41,478 nt of DNA, taken from positions 1 to 41,478 of the forward strand of contig WTGC01000229.1 of the NCBI GenBank assembly GCA_011523705.1, in the 5' to 3' direction. Position numbers and translations under genes: made by a program. Below are positions 31,643 to 39,744 of the stretch, in pieces. The DNA comes from Chloroflexota bacterium. GTDB taxonomy: Bacteria; Chloroflexota; Anaerolineae; Aggregatilineales; Phototrophicaceae. The notes under the pieces are model-generated. The model ran no database searches and was not told the DNA's origin. It worked only from the letters and a program-made list of their open reading frames with translations. Numbering within the stretch: position 1 is the stretch's first letter; every line of letters begins with the position of its first letter.

Positions 31643-32830
31643 ATGTCAGTTCTTCTCGCATTGCGAAACCACTTCGGCTCCATGCGCCTGGTCGCGCTGC
31701 AATTGTTCAGCACGGCCGGCTTGGGCATGGTCTACCCCTACATCAATCTCTATCTCACCGAGATCGGCTTCTCCGGCACCTTGATCGGCACGCTCGCCAG
31801 CGCTGGCGCGATTCTGACGCTGGCGGCCACGCCAATGCTCAACCAGATCGCCGACCGCCTGCTGATGCACCGCTCGCTGCTGATGTTCTATTATGGCGGT
31901 TTCGCGCTGGCCGCCGTGATTTTCGCCACCAGCCAGCAGTATTGGCTCGTCATTGTCGGCGTCCTGCTTTTCAGGATGACAACGGGACCAAGCATGACGC
32001 TTGGCGCGCAGTTGACGCTCTCGCAATTGCTGCGCAGTGGCAAGACAATTTTCGGGCAGATGCGCTCCTTTTCCGCGCTGGGATTCGCCTGCGCCAGCGC
32101 CTTGGCCGGCTCCGTATTCGCGCTGGGCGGCTATTCGCTGACCTTCACCGTCGGCGCCATTTTGTCGTTGATCAGCGTGCAGCTCTCGACTATTTTCCCC
32201 GCCAAGCCCAAAGAAAAGGCGAAAGCGGAAGCGGGACCAAAGCGGCGGCGCCACCCCGGCATCTATGTCTTGGCTGCCAGCCAATTCTTCGTCGCCATGT
32301 GTACGCACAACGCCTTCGCCTTTCTCTTCATCCACATGAGCCAAAATCTGAATGTGGCCATCGCTCATATCGGCGTATGGGCGGCGCTGCTAGCTCTCGT
32401 TGAATTCCCCTTCTATTACCTGACGGATGCCTTGCTGCCGCGCGTGCGCCTGCGCGTCACTTATGCTTTGGGCATTGTCGGCATCGCCCTGACCACGCTC
32501 GGCATCGGCATCGTGCCGAACCTGCCGCTGCTGCTTCTGCTATTCGTCGGCCGCGGCCTGGCTTGGCCCGCTTACCAATTGTCTTGTTATCGCTTGATGA
32601 ACGAAATCAGCCACCCGCGTAACGTCGCCACCAATCAAGCGATCGTACAGGTGACGATGCCGGGAATCGCGCTCTTGCTGACCGGGTCGCTCTTCGGCTA
32701 CACCTACGATCATTTTGGCGCTGGCGCCCTCTACGCCTTGTGCGGGCTGGCGGCTGCGCTGGGCGCCTGTATCGTCATCGTCGGCTTCCGGCTGGTGAAC
32801 GCGCGCCAATCCTCCGAACAATCCCTCTAA
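31643..32830 (+). CDS. MFS transporter (MFS_1-like, HcaT-type), copy 1
   Basis: A 395-residue, 12-helix secondary transporter of the inner membrane. The family-type opening is RNHFGSMRLVALQLFSTAGLGMVYPYINLYLTEIG, followed by SGTLIGTL and TPMLNQIADR; the basic central loop (KPKEKAKAEAGPKRRRHPG, about 185-205) joins the two six-helix halves. The type is closest to the MFS_1-like group that includes the phenylpropionate carrier HcaT, but the substrate cannot be told. The acyl-CoA dehydrogenase reads away from it. The next gene is a close paralogue. Confidence 0.88.
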   Translation: MSVLLALRNHFGSMRLVALQLFSTAGLGMVYPYINLYLTEIGFSGTLIGTLASAGAILTLAATPMLNQIADRLLMHRSLLMFYYGGFALAAVIFATSQQYWLVIVGVLLFRMTTGPSMTLGAQLTLSQLLRSGKTIFGQMRSFSALGFACASALAGSVFALGGYSLTFTVGAILSLISVQLSTIFPAKPKEKAKAEAGPKRRRHPGIYVLAASQFFVAMCTHNAFAFLFIHMSQNLNVAIAHIGVWAALLALVEFPFYYLTDALLPRVRLRVTYALGIVGIALTTLGIGIVPNLPLLLLLFVGRGLAWPAYQLSCYRLMNEISHPRNVATNQAIVQVTMPGIALLLTGSLFGYTYDHFGAGALYALCGLAAALGACIVIVGFRLVNARQSSEQSL

Positions 32831-32855
32831 GGCTTGTCCCTTTGTGGTCATCTTC

Positions 32856-32882
32856 GGGCGAGCCACCGTCTCGCCCCTACAA
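32856..32882 (-). repeat. Family-1 palindrome
   Basis: GGGCGAG (32856-32862), loop CCACCGT, CTCGCCC (32870-32876), then CTACAA. The loop-side bases pair imperfectly. Confidence 0.75.
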
Positions 32883-32901
32883 GGCTTCATATTGATATTG
32901 C

Positions 32902-32928
32902 CTGTAGGGGTCAGACGGTGGCTGACCC
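32902..32928 (+). repeat. Family-1 palindrome, CAG-type arm
   Basis: TGTAGGGG start, GGGTCAG (32908-32914), loop ACGGTGG, CTGACCC (32922-32928). It forms an opposed pair with the copy at 32856-32882, 19 bases apart, between the two MFS genes. Confidence 0.75.
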
Positions 32929-33081
32929 GATACCATAGCTAAACTGTTTCAAACCCGTCCTGCCCACAGCCAATGGCTCGGCCCGGCGGTATTGCAGCTT
33001 AGAGGTACGAATTCATCCACTTGACACGTCTAATAGAATCGCCCTTCGCACACGATAAGCAGCGAACGGGCAGACTGTCCG

Positions 33082-34293
33082 GTGTCGATGCTCTTTGCCT
33101 TGCGCAACAGATTCGGATCCATCCGCTTGGCCGCGCTTCAGTTTCTAAGCCTGGGCGGGATCGGCATCGTCTGGCCCTATATCAACGTATACCTCACCGA
33201 TCACGGATTCTCCGGCACCTTGATCGGCACACTGGGCAGCGCCGGCGCCTTCCTCTCGCTGATCCTGACACCGCTGCTGAACCAAATTGCCGATCGTCTC
33301 GGGCTGCATCGGCGGCTGTTCATGCTCTACATGGGCGGCTTCGCCCTGGCAAATATCATTTTCGCGGCCGCCCCGCATCATCTGCTGCTCGTGCTTGCCG
33401 TCTTGCTCTCCCGGATCACGATCAGCCCCAGTTTGACGCTGGGCATGCAGTTGACGATCACCTTCTTGCTGAGCCGGGGCAAAGCGATCCTGGGGCGGCT
33501 GCGTTCCTTCGCCTCGCTCGGTTTCACGCTGGCGAGCCTGCTCGCGGGGCAACTGTTCGCGCTGGGCGGTTATCCCATGCTGTTCTGGGTCGCGGCCTTC
33601 GTCGCCCTGCTCACCACGCTGACAGCGACGATATTTCCGGGTCAATCCATGGAAAAGGAGAAGGCCGAGCAAGGCGAAAAGCAGCCGCGCAACCGCGGTT
33701 TCTACATCATGGCGGCCAGCCAGTTCTTTGTCGCCATGGGCACCTACAATATGTACAGCTTCATCTTTATCCATTTCAATCAGAATCTGGGCGTGCCATC
33801 GGCGCATATCGGCTTGTGGGCGGCCCTGATGGGCGCGCTGGAATTCCCCTTCTTCTTCCTGATGGACGCCATTCTGCCGAAAGTTCGCATTCGCATCGCC
33901 TATATCATCGGCATGCTGGGCACCGCGCTTTTTGCCTTCTTGCTCGGCATCGTGCCGAGCTTGCCATTGCTGGCGCTGCTGCTGATCCTGCGCGGCTTGG
34001 TCTGGCCCTGCTACCAGCTCTCGTCCTTTACGCTGGTCAACGCCATCAGTCATCCGCGCAACGCCGCCACCAATCAAGCCCTCTTGCAAGTGACGATGCC
34101 CAGCATTGCGCTGCTGCTGACCGGTTCTATCTTCGGTTGGGCATACGACAACCTCGGCGCCGCCGCCTTCTTTTCACTGAGCGCGCTGATGACCGCCATC
34201 GGCGCTTGCATCGTCATCGCCGGATTTCGCTTGTTTGAGATGAGGTCTTCCGCAGCCAGCCAGACGCAAGAAACCGGCGCGCAACCGTCTTGA
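33082..34293 (+). CDS. MFS transporter (MFS_1-like, HcaT-type), copy 2
   Basis: A 403-residue paralogue of the preceding MFS carrier. The two align end to end: RNRFGSIRLAALQFLSLGGIGIVWPYIN, SGTLIGTLGSAGAFLSLILTPLLNQIADRL, the charged central loop MEKEKAEQGEKQPRN, and RNAATNQALLQVTMPSIALLLTGS all have close counterparts. The GTG at 33082 is used as start since it matches the ATG of copy 1 (MSxL); an ATG two codons on is the alternative. The two genes arose by tandem duplication. The C-terminal tail (SSAASQTQETGAQPS) is polar and probably cytoplasmic. Confidence 0.88.
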   Translation: MSMLFALRNRFGSIRLAALQFLSLGGIGIVWPYINVYLTDHGFSGTLIGTLGSAGAFLSLILTPLLNQIADRLGLHRRLFMLYMGGFALANIIFAAAPHHLLLVLAVLLSRITISPSLTLGMQLTITFLLSRGKAILGRLRSFASLGFTLASLLAGQLFALGGYPMLFWVAAFVALLTTLTATIFPGQSMEKEKAEQGEKQPRNRGFYIMAASQFFVAMGTYNMYSFIFIHFNQNLGVPSAHIGLWAALMGALEFPFFFLMDAILPKVRIRIAYIIGMLGTALFAFLLGIVPSLPLLALLLILRGLVWPCYQLSSFTLVNAISHPRNAATNQALLQVTMPSIALLLTGSIFGWAYDNLGAAAFFSLSALMTAIGACIVIAGFRLFEMRSSAASQTQETGAQPS

Positions 34294-34343
34294 CAAGGCC
34301 GCACGGAGGCGATTAAACTCCCCGTCCACGTCAACACGCATTG

Positions 34344-34353
34344 GAAGCGTTTC
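34344..34353. promoter_or_regulatory. LacI-family-like operator core
   Basis: GAAGCGTTTC is close to the symmetric GAAACG/CGTTTC core that LacI-type repressors bind, with one mismatched pair. It lies 80-90 bases before the start of the cluster C binding protein gene. No lacI-type gene is in the window. Confidence 0.3.
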
Positions 34354-34433
34354 GCTCAGAGGAGGTGTCTTACGATAGACCGCGCGCATTGTAATTTGTC
34401 GTTCGATTACACTAAACAAATCGAGGAATGGAA

Positions 34434-35744
34434 ATGTCAAAGCACCGAATTGTTGCGCTCGTTCTGCTTATAGCCATTGCGCTTGGCGCCTTCGGCCTGG
34501 CGTCCGCGCAAGACACCACCGAGCTATCGCTGTGGGTCTTTGTTGACCGCCACGGTCTCTATATGCAAAACGCGGCAGACCGTTGGAACGAAGCGCATCC
34601 TGATCAACCGATTGAGATTGTCTACGAGCAGATCGATTATACGCAGATGCACGATAATCTCTTGGCATCGCTGTTGGTCGGCATGGGCGCGCCGGATCTG
34701 GCCGATGTCGAGATCAAGAAATTCGCTACTTTCACCAAGGGCGATATTCAGTTCCTGCCGCTCAACGATGTCATCGATCCCTACCGCGAGGACATCATCG
34801 AGTCGCGCCTTGCGCCCTACACCGCCAATGGCAACAATTACGGCATCGACTATCACTTGGGCGCTTTCGTCATGTATTACAACACCGGCATCTTGGAAGA
34901 AGCCGGCGTCGATGTCGATAGCATCAAGACCTGGGACGATTACATTGCCGCCGGTGAACAGGTCACGCGCGACACAGATGGCGATGGCGATATTGATGTT
35001 TACATGGCCAGCATTGAAGTCACCGATATCTTCTCGGCTTATGCGCTGATGCTGATGAACGGCGGCGGCACCTACAACGCCGACGGCGAGGTCATCCTCG
35101 AAAGCGAAGCCAATATCGAGGCGCTCCAATTCCTGCAGGACATGGTGCACGTGCACGGCATCGCGCGTCCGGCTTCGGGCGGCGGGCATCATTCGCCCGA
35201 TCACTTCATCGATCTGGTCGAAGGGCGGATCGCCTCGCTGTGGATGCCCCAATGGTACATGACGCGTTACCCCGACAACATGAGCAGTCAACTGGCTGAC
35301 GTCGCCGTGGTTCGTCCCATGCCCGTATTTGAAGAGGGCGGCTATACCACGACCATGGGCGGCGGCACCGGCACTGCGATCACCAACCAGATTGACCCCG
35401 ACAAGATCGCGCTGGCGGCCGAGTTCCTGGCTTTCGCCAAGCTCACCTATGACGCCAATGTGCTGCTCTGGACGGACTTGGGCTTCGACCCGATGCGCCT
35501 GGATGTATACGATGACGATGCGCTGCTGATCACGATGGACGACTTTAGCGGCGAGATGCCGTTCATCCACATCAAAGCCGGCTTGGGCAATGTCGCTCCA
35601 GAATTCACCGGTCCCTTCTATCCCGAAATGGCGACCATATTCCAGACGACCGGTCTCTACGATCTGATCGAGAATCAAATGGATCCGGCCGAAGTCCTCG
35701 CCAACGCCGCCGAAGAGCTGCGGGCGATGGGCGCCGAATTCTAA
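34434..35744 (+). CDS. Extracellular sugar-type solute-binding protein (cluster C)
   Basis: A MalE-like binding protein of 436 residues that should serve the two permeases behind it. The signal peptide (1-26, core IVALVLLIAIALGAFGLA, ending ASAQ) has no lipobox. The mature part has ELSLWVFVDRHGLYMQNAADRWNEAHP, MGAPDLADVEIKKF and the hinge segment YHLGAFVMYYNTGILEEAGVD. An EF-hand-like loop, D-T-D-G-D-G-D-I-D, is at 180-188 and may bind calcium. The ATG at 34434 is chosen because GAGGA lies six bases before it and touches the earlier ATG at 34428. A GC hairpin follows the gene. Confidence 0.92.
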   Translation: MSKHRIVALVLLIAIALGAFGLASAQDTTELSLWVFVDRHGLYMQNAADRWNEAHPDQPIEIVYEQIDYTQMHDNLLASLLVGMGAPDLADVEIKKFATFTKGDIQFLPLNDVIDPYREDIIESRLAPYTANGNNYGIDYHLGAFVMYYNTGILEEAGVDVDSIKTWDDYIAAGEQVTRDTDGDGDIDVYMASIEVTDIFSAYALMLMNGGGTYNADGEVILESEANIEALQFLQDMVHVHGIARPASGGGHHSPDHFIDLVEGRIASLWMPQWYMTRYPDNMSSQLADVAVVRPMPVFEEGGYTTTMGGGTGTAITNQIDPDKIALAAEFLAFAKLTYDANVLLWTDLGFDPMRLDVYDDDALLITMDDFSGEMPFIHIKAGLGNVAPEFTGPFYPEMATIFQTTGLYDLIENQMDPAEVLANAAEELRAMGAEF

Positions 35745-35758
35745 GCCGCATCAACTGA

Positions 35759-35789
35759 GGGCAGGCAGGACTCTACAACCGGCCTGCCC
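35759..35789 (+). other. GC hairpin between binding protein and permease genes (cluster C)
   Basis: GGGCAGGC (35759-35766) pairs with GCCTGCCC (35782-35789), loop 15 bases, followed by TTCCCGTTT. The T-run is weak, so it may act as a partial terminator or a 3' stabiliser of the binding-protein message instead of a full stop. Confidence 0.6.
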
Positions 35790-35835
35790 TTCCCGTTTGC
35801 TCGTTTCACGATCGCAGCATGTCGACGAGGTCACC

Positions 35836-36756
35836 GTGCTGAGTATCGTCAGGTTGCCGCGCCAATTGATCGCTGGCTTTTTGCACCACAAAAGAGTGGT
35901 TCCCTTTGTGTTTCTTGCGCCCTTCTTAAGCGTCTTTTTGATATTCAAGGTTTATCCCGTTATCCTGGCGATCATCATGAGTTTCCAAAACTTTCAGGGG
36001 ATCAAGAGCCAGGACTGGGTCGGCTTGACCAACTATGAAAATGTCTTTGAACTGGTGCGCTTCAGCCAGGCGCTCACCAACACAACGGTGTACACCATCG
36101 GCACCTTGCTGGTCTTGATTCCCCTGCCGCTGATCCTAGCTGTGCTGCTGGATTCCGGGCGCGTGGTGGCGAGCACGGTCTTCCGCGTGCTGATCTTCCT
36201 GCCCGCGCTTACATCACTGGTGGTAGCGGGTACGGTATTCCGGCTGATACTGGCGAAGGACGGTTTCCTCAATCTCTTCCTGGAAGGTACGCTGGGCATC
36301 GACCGTCTGCGCTGGTTGGAAGTGTCGGAGCTGGCGCTGCCATCGCTGATACTCATCGCGACCTGGCGCTGGACCGGTATGAACATCCTCTACTTCAATT
36401 CCGGTCTGGTCAATATCCCGCAGGAGCTATATGAATCGGCCGCCATAGACGGCGCCAGCCCCTGGCAAATGTTCCTGCGCATCACTTTGCCTATGCTGCG
36501 TCCGACGACTTTCTTTGTGGTCGTGCTCAGCATCATTGGCGGCTATCAGGTCTTTGTCGAACCTTTCATCTTGTACGCCGGCGGGGCTGGACCCGGCGAC
36601 GGCGGCTTGACCCTGGCTCTGCTTATCTACCGCACGGCTTTCACTTCCTTCAATTTCGGCACAGCCGCCGCCATGGGTGTCATTCTGGCCTTGATTATTT
36701 TCATCTTCTCACTGATTCAATTCCGCTTCTTCGGCGTCTTCGGAGGAAAAGAGTAA
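35836..36756 (+). CDS. Carbohydrate ABC transporter permease, MalF-type (cluster C)
   Basis: A membrane subunit of the cluster C importer, 306 residues from the GTG at 35836, where GAGG lies five bases upstream; the frame is open for 13 more codons with no better site. Six helices are expected, the first being VPFVFLAPFLSVFLIFKVYPVILAI. The EAA loop is ELYESAAIDGASPWQMFLRITLPMLRP. The gene for the MalG-type partner begins three bases after its stop. Confidence 0.92.
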   Translation: MLSIVRLPRQLIAGFLHHKRVVPFVFLAPFLSVFLIFKVYPVILAIIMSFQNFQGIKSQDWVGLTNYENVFELVRFSQALTNTTVYTIGTLLVLIPLPLILAVLLDSGRVVASTVFRVLIFLPALTSLVVAGTVFRLILAKDGFLNLFLEGTLGIDRLRWLEVSELALPSLILIATWRWTGMNILYFNSGLVNIPQELYESAAIDGASPWQMFLRITLPMLRPTTFFVVVLSIIGGYQVFVEPFILYAGGAGPGDGGLTLALLIYRTAFTSFNFGTAAAMGVILALIIFIFSLIQFRFFGVFGGKE

Positions 36757-36759
36757 ACC

Positions 36760-37632
36760 TTGACGGCCAGGACTCAATACATCAACCCGGGCAAATTGGG
36801 CGCGCGGCGCCAATCCCGCCTGACAAAGTGGCTCATGTTCGCGCTCTTCGTCTGCTTGGCAATTGTCTTCATCTTCCCGCTGTATTGGATGGTCATCAGC
36901 TCCCTGCGCCCCGAAGGCCGGATCTTTGTCGACGCCATGGAGATTATCCCGAGCGCCCTGTCATTGGACACCTATCGGCGGCTTTTTGAAGAGGAACCCT
37001 ACGGCGTCTGGTTCGTCAACTCGATCACGCAGACCGGCGGTTATGCGCTGATGGGCGTCTTCCTCTGCACCACCGGCGGTTACGCCTTGGCGAAATTCCG
37101 CTTTCGTTACCGAAATCTGCTATTCGTCTTGATACTCGTCTCGCAGATGATTCCCTTTCACTTGTTGATCGTCTCACTGTTTTTGATGATCATTCAGATG
37201 GGCATGGCCGAGACCTATCAGGGGGCAATTGTGCCGCTGGCCGCCTCGCCCATTGGCATCTTCTTCATGCGCCAATACATGCTGGCGATAGATGATGAAA
37301 TGCTAAACGCGGCGCGCGTTGATGGCGCCAGCGAATACCAGATCTTCTGGCATATCGTCTTGCCAAACGCGCGCCCAGCCATCGCCACTTTGCTCATCCT
37401 CTTCTGCATCGATTATTGGAATAACCTGCTGTGGCCCCTCATCGTCTTCCGCAATCCTGACAACTTCCCGCTGGCTGTCGGCATCAAACGGCTCATCGAC
37501 CAATACAGGCAGCAATATGACCTGACCATGGCAGGCTCGACCTTGGCAACAGTGCCGGTCATCATTCTCTTCTTCTTCTTGCGGCGCCAGATCATGCAGG
37601 GCTTGGCCACCACCGGCACCGGCATCAAGTAA
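36760..37632 (+). CDS. Carbohydrate ABC transporter permease, MalG-type (cluster C)
   Basis: The second cluster C membrane subunit, 290 residues. It begins with TTG, with GGAGG and AAAGAG at the end of the preceding gene as ribosome binding site. The first helix is WLMFALFVCLAIVFIFPLYWMVISS; the EAA loop is EMLNAARVDGASEYQIFWHIVLPNARP; the end LRRQIMQGLATTGTGIK is family-like. The unit appears to end here, since a promoter lies in the next gap and cluster D follows. Confidence 0.92.
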   Translation: MTARTQYINPGKLGARRQSRLTKWLMFALFVCLAIVFIFPLYWMVISSLRPEGRIFVDAMEIIPSALSLDTYRRLFEEEPYGVWFVNSITQTGGYALMGVFLCTTGGYALAKFRFRYRNLLFVLILVSQMIPFHLLIVSLFLMIIQMGMAETYQGAIVPLAASPIGIFFMRQYMLAIDDEMLNAARVDGASEYQIFWHIVLPNARPAIATLLILFCIDYWNNLLWPLIVFRNPDNFPLAVGIKRLIDQYRQQYDLTMAGSTLATVPVIILFFFLRRQIMQGLATTGTGIK

Positions 37633-37732
37633 GCTTACTGTAAAATCTCCAGCTTTCGCCTTTTCGATGCGCGGCAAGCGCCTCCTCCGCCTAATGAACG
37701 CGCGCGACTCCGCTGACGAAACCGATTCAATC

Positions 37733-37762
37733 TTAGACAAGCGACAAACCGCGTGATATACT
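37733..37762 (+). promoter_or_regulatory. Promoter for cluster D
   Basis: TTAGAC (37733-37738) and an extended -10, TGATATACT (37754-37762), are spaced 18 bases. It lies 36 bases before the ATG of the first cluster D gene, and the extended -10 is one of the best in the window. Confidence 0.55.
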
Positions 37763-37797
37763 CACGCTGTTTCGCTGAAATTATGATCCTGTAGCCT

Positions 37798-38727
37798 ATG
37801 TTAACTGGAGCAAAGCGCGGCAAACTTTGGCTGCGCATTCGCCGAAACTGGCAACTCTACGCGCTGCTCTTCCTGCCGCTGGTCTGGTTGGTCGTCTTTC
37901 GTTACGCCCCGATGTATGGTGCGCAGATCGCCTTTCGTGATTACTCGCCGGCATTCGGCATTGAGGGCAGCCCCTGGGTCGGTTTGGCGAACTTCGAGCG
38001 CTTTTTCAATTCATATTACTTCAAGCCGGTAATCGTCAATACGCTCATCATCAGTTTCTATTCCTTGCTCGCCGGCTTCCCCATTCCGATCATCCTGGCG
38101 CTGAGCGTGAACCAAGTAAAAATGCGCCTGTTTCGCAACAGTGTGCAGATGATCACCTACGCGCCGCACTTCATCTCGACGGTCGTGATCGTCGGCATGC
38201 TCTTCCAATTCTTGCATCCGCGCGTGGGTTTTATCGCATCGCTGGCCAATCTGTTTGGGATGACGCCGCCGAATTTGATGGGCGACCCCGGCGCCTTCGC
38301 TCACATTTTCGTTTGGTCTGGTGTCTGGCAAGAGATGGGCTTTGGCGCCATCATCTATCTCGCCGTCCTTTCCACCATCGACCCCGCCTTGCATGAAGCG
38401 GCGGTCGTCGATGGCGCAAGCCGCCTGCAGCGCATTCGCTACATTGACATCCCCGGCTTGCTGCCAACGGCGATGGTCCTGCTCGTTTTGTCCACCGGGC
38501 GCGTCTTGGAAGTCGCCTTTGAGAAAGTCTACCTGATGCAGAGCCCACTGAATCTCGGCGTCGCCGAGGTTATCAATACCTATGTCTACCGGGTCGGCTT
38601 GCTGAGTCCGATCCTTGATTTCTCTTACTCGACAGCCATCGGCCTGCTCAAGGGCGTCGTGGGATTGCTGCTATTGATCACCGTGAATTATGCCGCGCGC
38701 CGCTTGACCGATAACGGCCTCTGGTAG
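37798..38727 (+). CDS. ABC transporter permease, LplB-type (cluster D)
   Basis: A membrane subunit of an LplABC-like importer for a complex saccharide, 309 residues. The family-type opening is ALLFLPLVWLVVFRYAPMYGAQIAFRDYSPAFGI, with a short basic N-terminus (GAKRGKLWLRIRRNW). The EAA loop reads ALHEAAVVDGASRLQRIRYIDIPGLLP. Cluster order is permease, permease, binding protein, as usual for the Lpl/Ytc group. The ATG follows a good promoter by 35 bases, but no strong ribosome binding site is visible. No ATPase gene is present. Confidence 0.9.
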   Translation: MLTGAKRGKLWLRIRRNWQLYALLFLPLVWLVVFRYAPMYGAQIAFRDYSPAFGIEGSPWVGLANFERFFNSYYFKPVIVNTLIISFYSLLAGFPIPIILALSVNQVKMRLFRNSVQMITYAPHFISTVVIVGMLFQFLHPRVGFIASLANLFGMTPPNLMGDPGAFAHIFVWSGVWQEMGFGAIIYLAVLSTIDPALHEAAVVDGASRLQRIRYIDIPGLLPTAMVLLVLSTGRVLEVAFEKVYLMQSPLNLGVAEVINTYVYRVGLLSPILDFSYSTAIGLLKGVVGLLLLITVNYAARRLTDNGLW

Positions 38728-38738
38728 AGGAGCCGCCG

Positions 38739-39659
38739 ATGGCGCAAATGACGAGCTACGAGAGCAACATCAACAAGGTTAACGAATCGGCCGTCGACCG
38801 CATATTCATGCTCGGCAACACCGCCTTTCTGCTGATCATCACCGTCATTATCCTGCTGCCCTTGGTGTTCATTGTCGCCGCCTCTTTCAGTTCCGCCGAG
38901 GCCGTGATCGCCGGCAAGGTCACCTTGTGGCCCGTCGATTTCAGCCTGCTGGGATACGAAACCATCTTCGAGCACAAGAAAGTTTGGAATGGCTTCGCCA
39001 ATTCAATCTTCTATACCTTCTTCGGCACCATCTTCAACGTGTCGATGACTATCATTGCCGCGTATCCGCTGTCGCGGCAGGACTTGATTGGGCGGCGCGT
39101 CATCACCATCGCCTTCGTCTTCACCATGCTTTTCAGCGGCGGCTTGATTCCCACCTATATGGTCGTGCGCGATCTGGGCTTGCTCAATACGCGCTGGGCA
39201 ATGATCCTGCCGACCGGCATCGGTCCCTTCAACCTGTTGATCGCGATTACCTTTTTCCGCACGACGATCCCGCCAGAATTAAACGAAGCGGCGCGCATTG
39301 ACGGCGCCAACGACTTTCGCATTTTCCTAAGCATCATCCTGCCATTGGCTCGCCCAATTATCGCCGTTCTGGCGCTCTTCTACGCCGTCAACACGCATTG
39401 GAACACCTATTTTCAAGCGCTGATCTATCTGAAAGACCAAGACCTCTTTCCGCTGCAAATCGTCCTGCGCGAAATCTTGATCCAGAATTCAATCGACGCC
39501 TCAATGCTCATTGACATTGAAGATCTGGTCGCGCGCGAAGGATTGCGCGAACTTCTGAAATACTCGCTGATTGTCGTGGCGAGCGTCCCGGTTATGATCC
39601 TTTATCCCTTTGTGCAGCGGCATTTCGTCAAAGGCATGACGCTTGGCTCGGTGAAGTAG
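38739..39659 (+). CDS. ABC transporter permease, LplC/YtcP-type (cluster D)
   Basis: The partner of the LplB-type subunit, 306 residues. Typical of the LplC/YtcP group are NKVNESAVDRIFMLGNTAFLLIITVIILLPLVFI at the start, FTMLFSGGLIPTYMVVRDLGLLNTRWAMILP in the middle, and the EAA loop ELNEAARIDGANDFRIFLSIILP. It ends with VKGMTLGSVK. AGGAG lies seven bases before the ATG, 11 bases after the preceding stop. The binding protein gene follows after 85 bases. Confidence 0.92.
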   Translation: MAQMTSYESNINKVNESAVDRIFMLGNTAFLLIITVIILLPLVFIVAASFSSAEAVIAGKVTLWPVDFSLLGYETIFEHKKVWNGFANSIFYTFFGTIFNVSMTIIAAYPLSRQDLIGRRVITIAFVFTMLFSGGLIPTYMVVRDLGLLNTRWAMILPTGIGPFNLLIAITFFRTTIPPELNEAARIDGANDFRIFLSIILPLARPIIAVLALFYAVNTHWNTYFQALIYLKDQDLFPLQIVLREILIQNSIDASMLIDIEDLVAREGLRELLKYSLIVVASVPVMILYPFVQRHFVKGMTLGSVK

Positions 39660-39744
39660 GCATTCATTATCCGAAAGGAGAAGGGCTATCGATTCTTGAC
39701 CTTCAACCCGCAACCTCGAAATCAGCCAAAAGAAAGGAAGTGAC

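Noticed and set aside
33021..33059. TTGACA before the second MFS gene as a promoter
   Set aside because: No -10-like hexamer lies 15-19 bases downstream; GATAAG is too far, and TAGAAT too near.
33021..34238. A long frame overlapping the second MFS gene
   Set aside because: The translation is Arg- and Pro-rich with no membrane helices, while the other frame on the same strand aligns with the first MFS protein over its whole length.
34524..35678. A 384-codon open frame on the minus strand
   Set aside because: It is antisense to the cluster C binding protein, which has a signal peptide and a strong ribosome binding site; the minus frame has neither.
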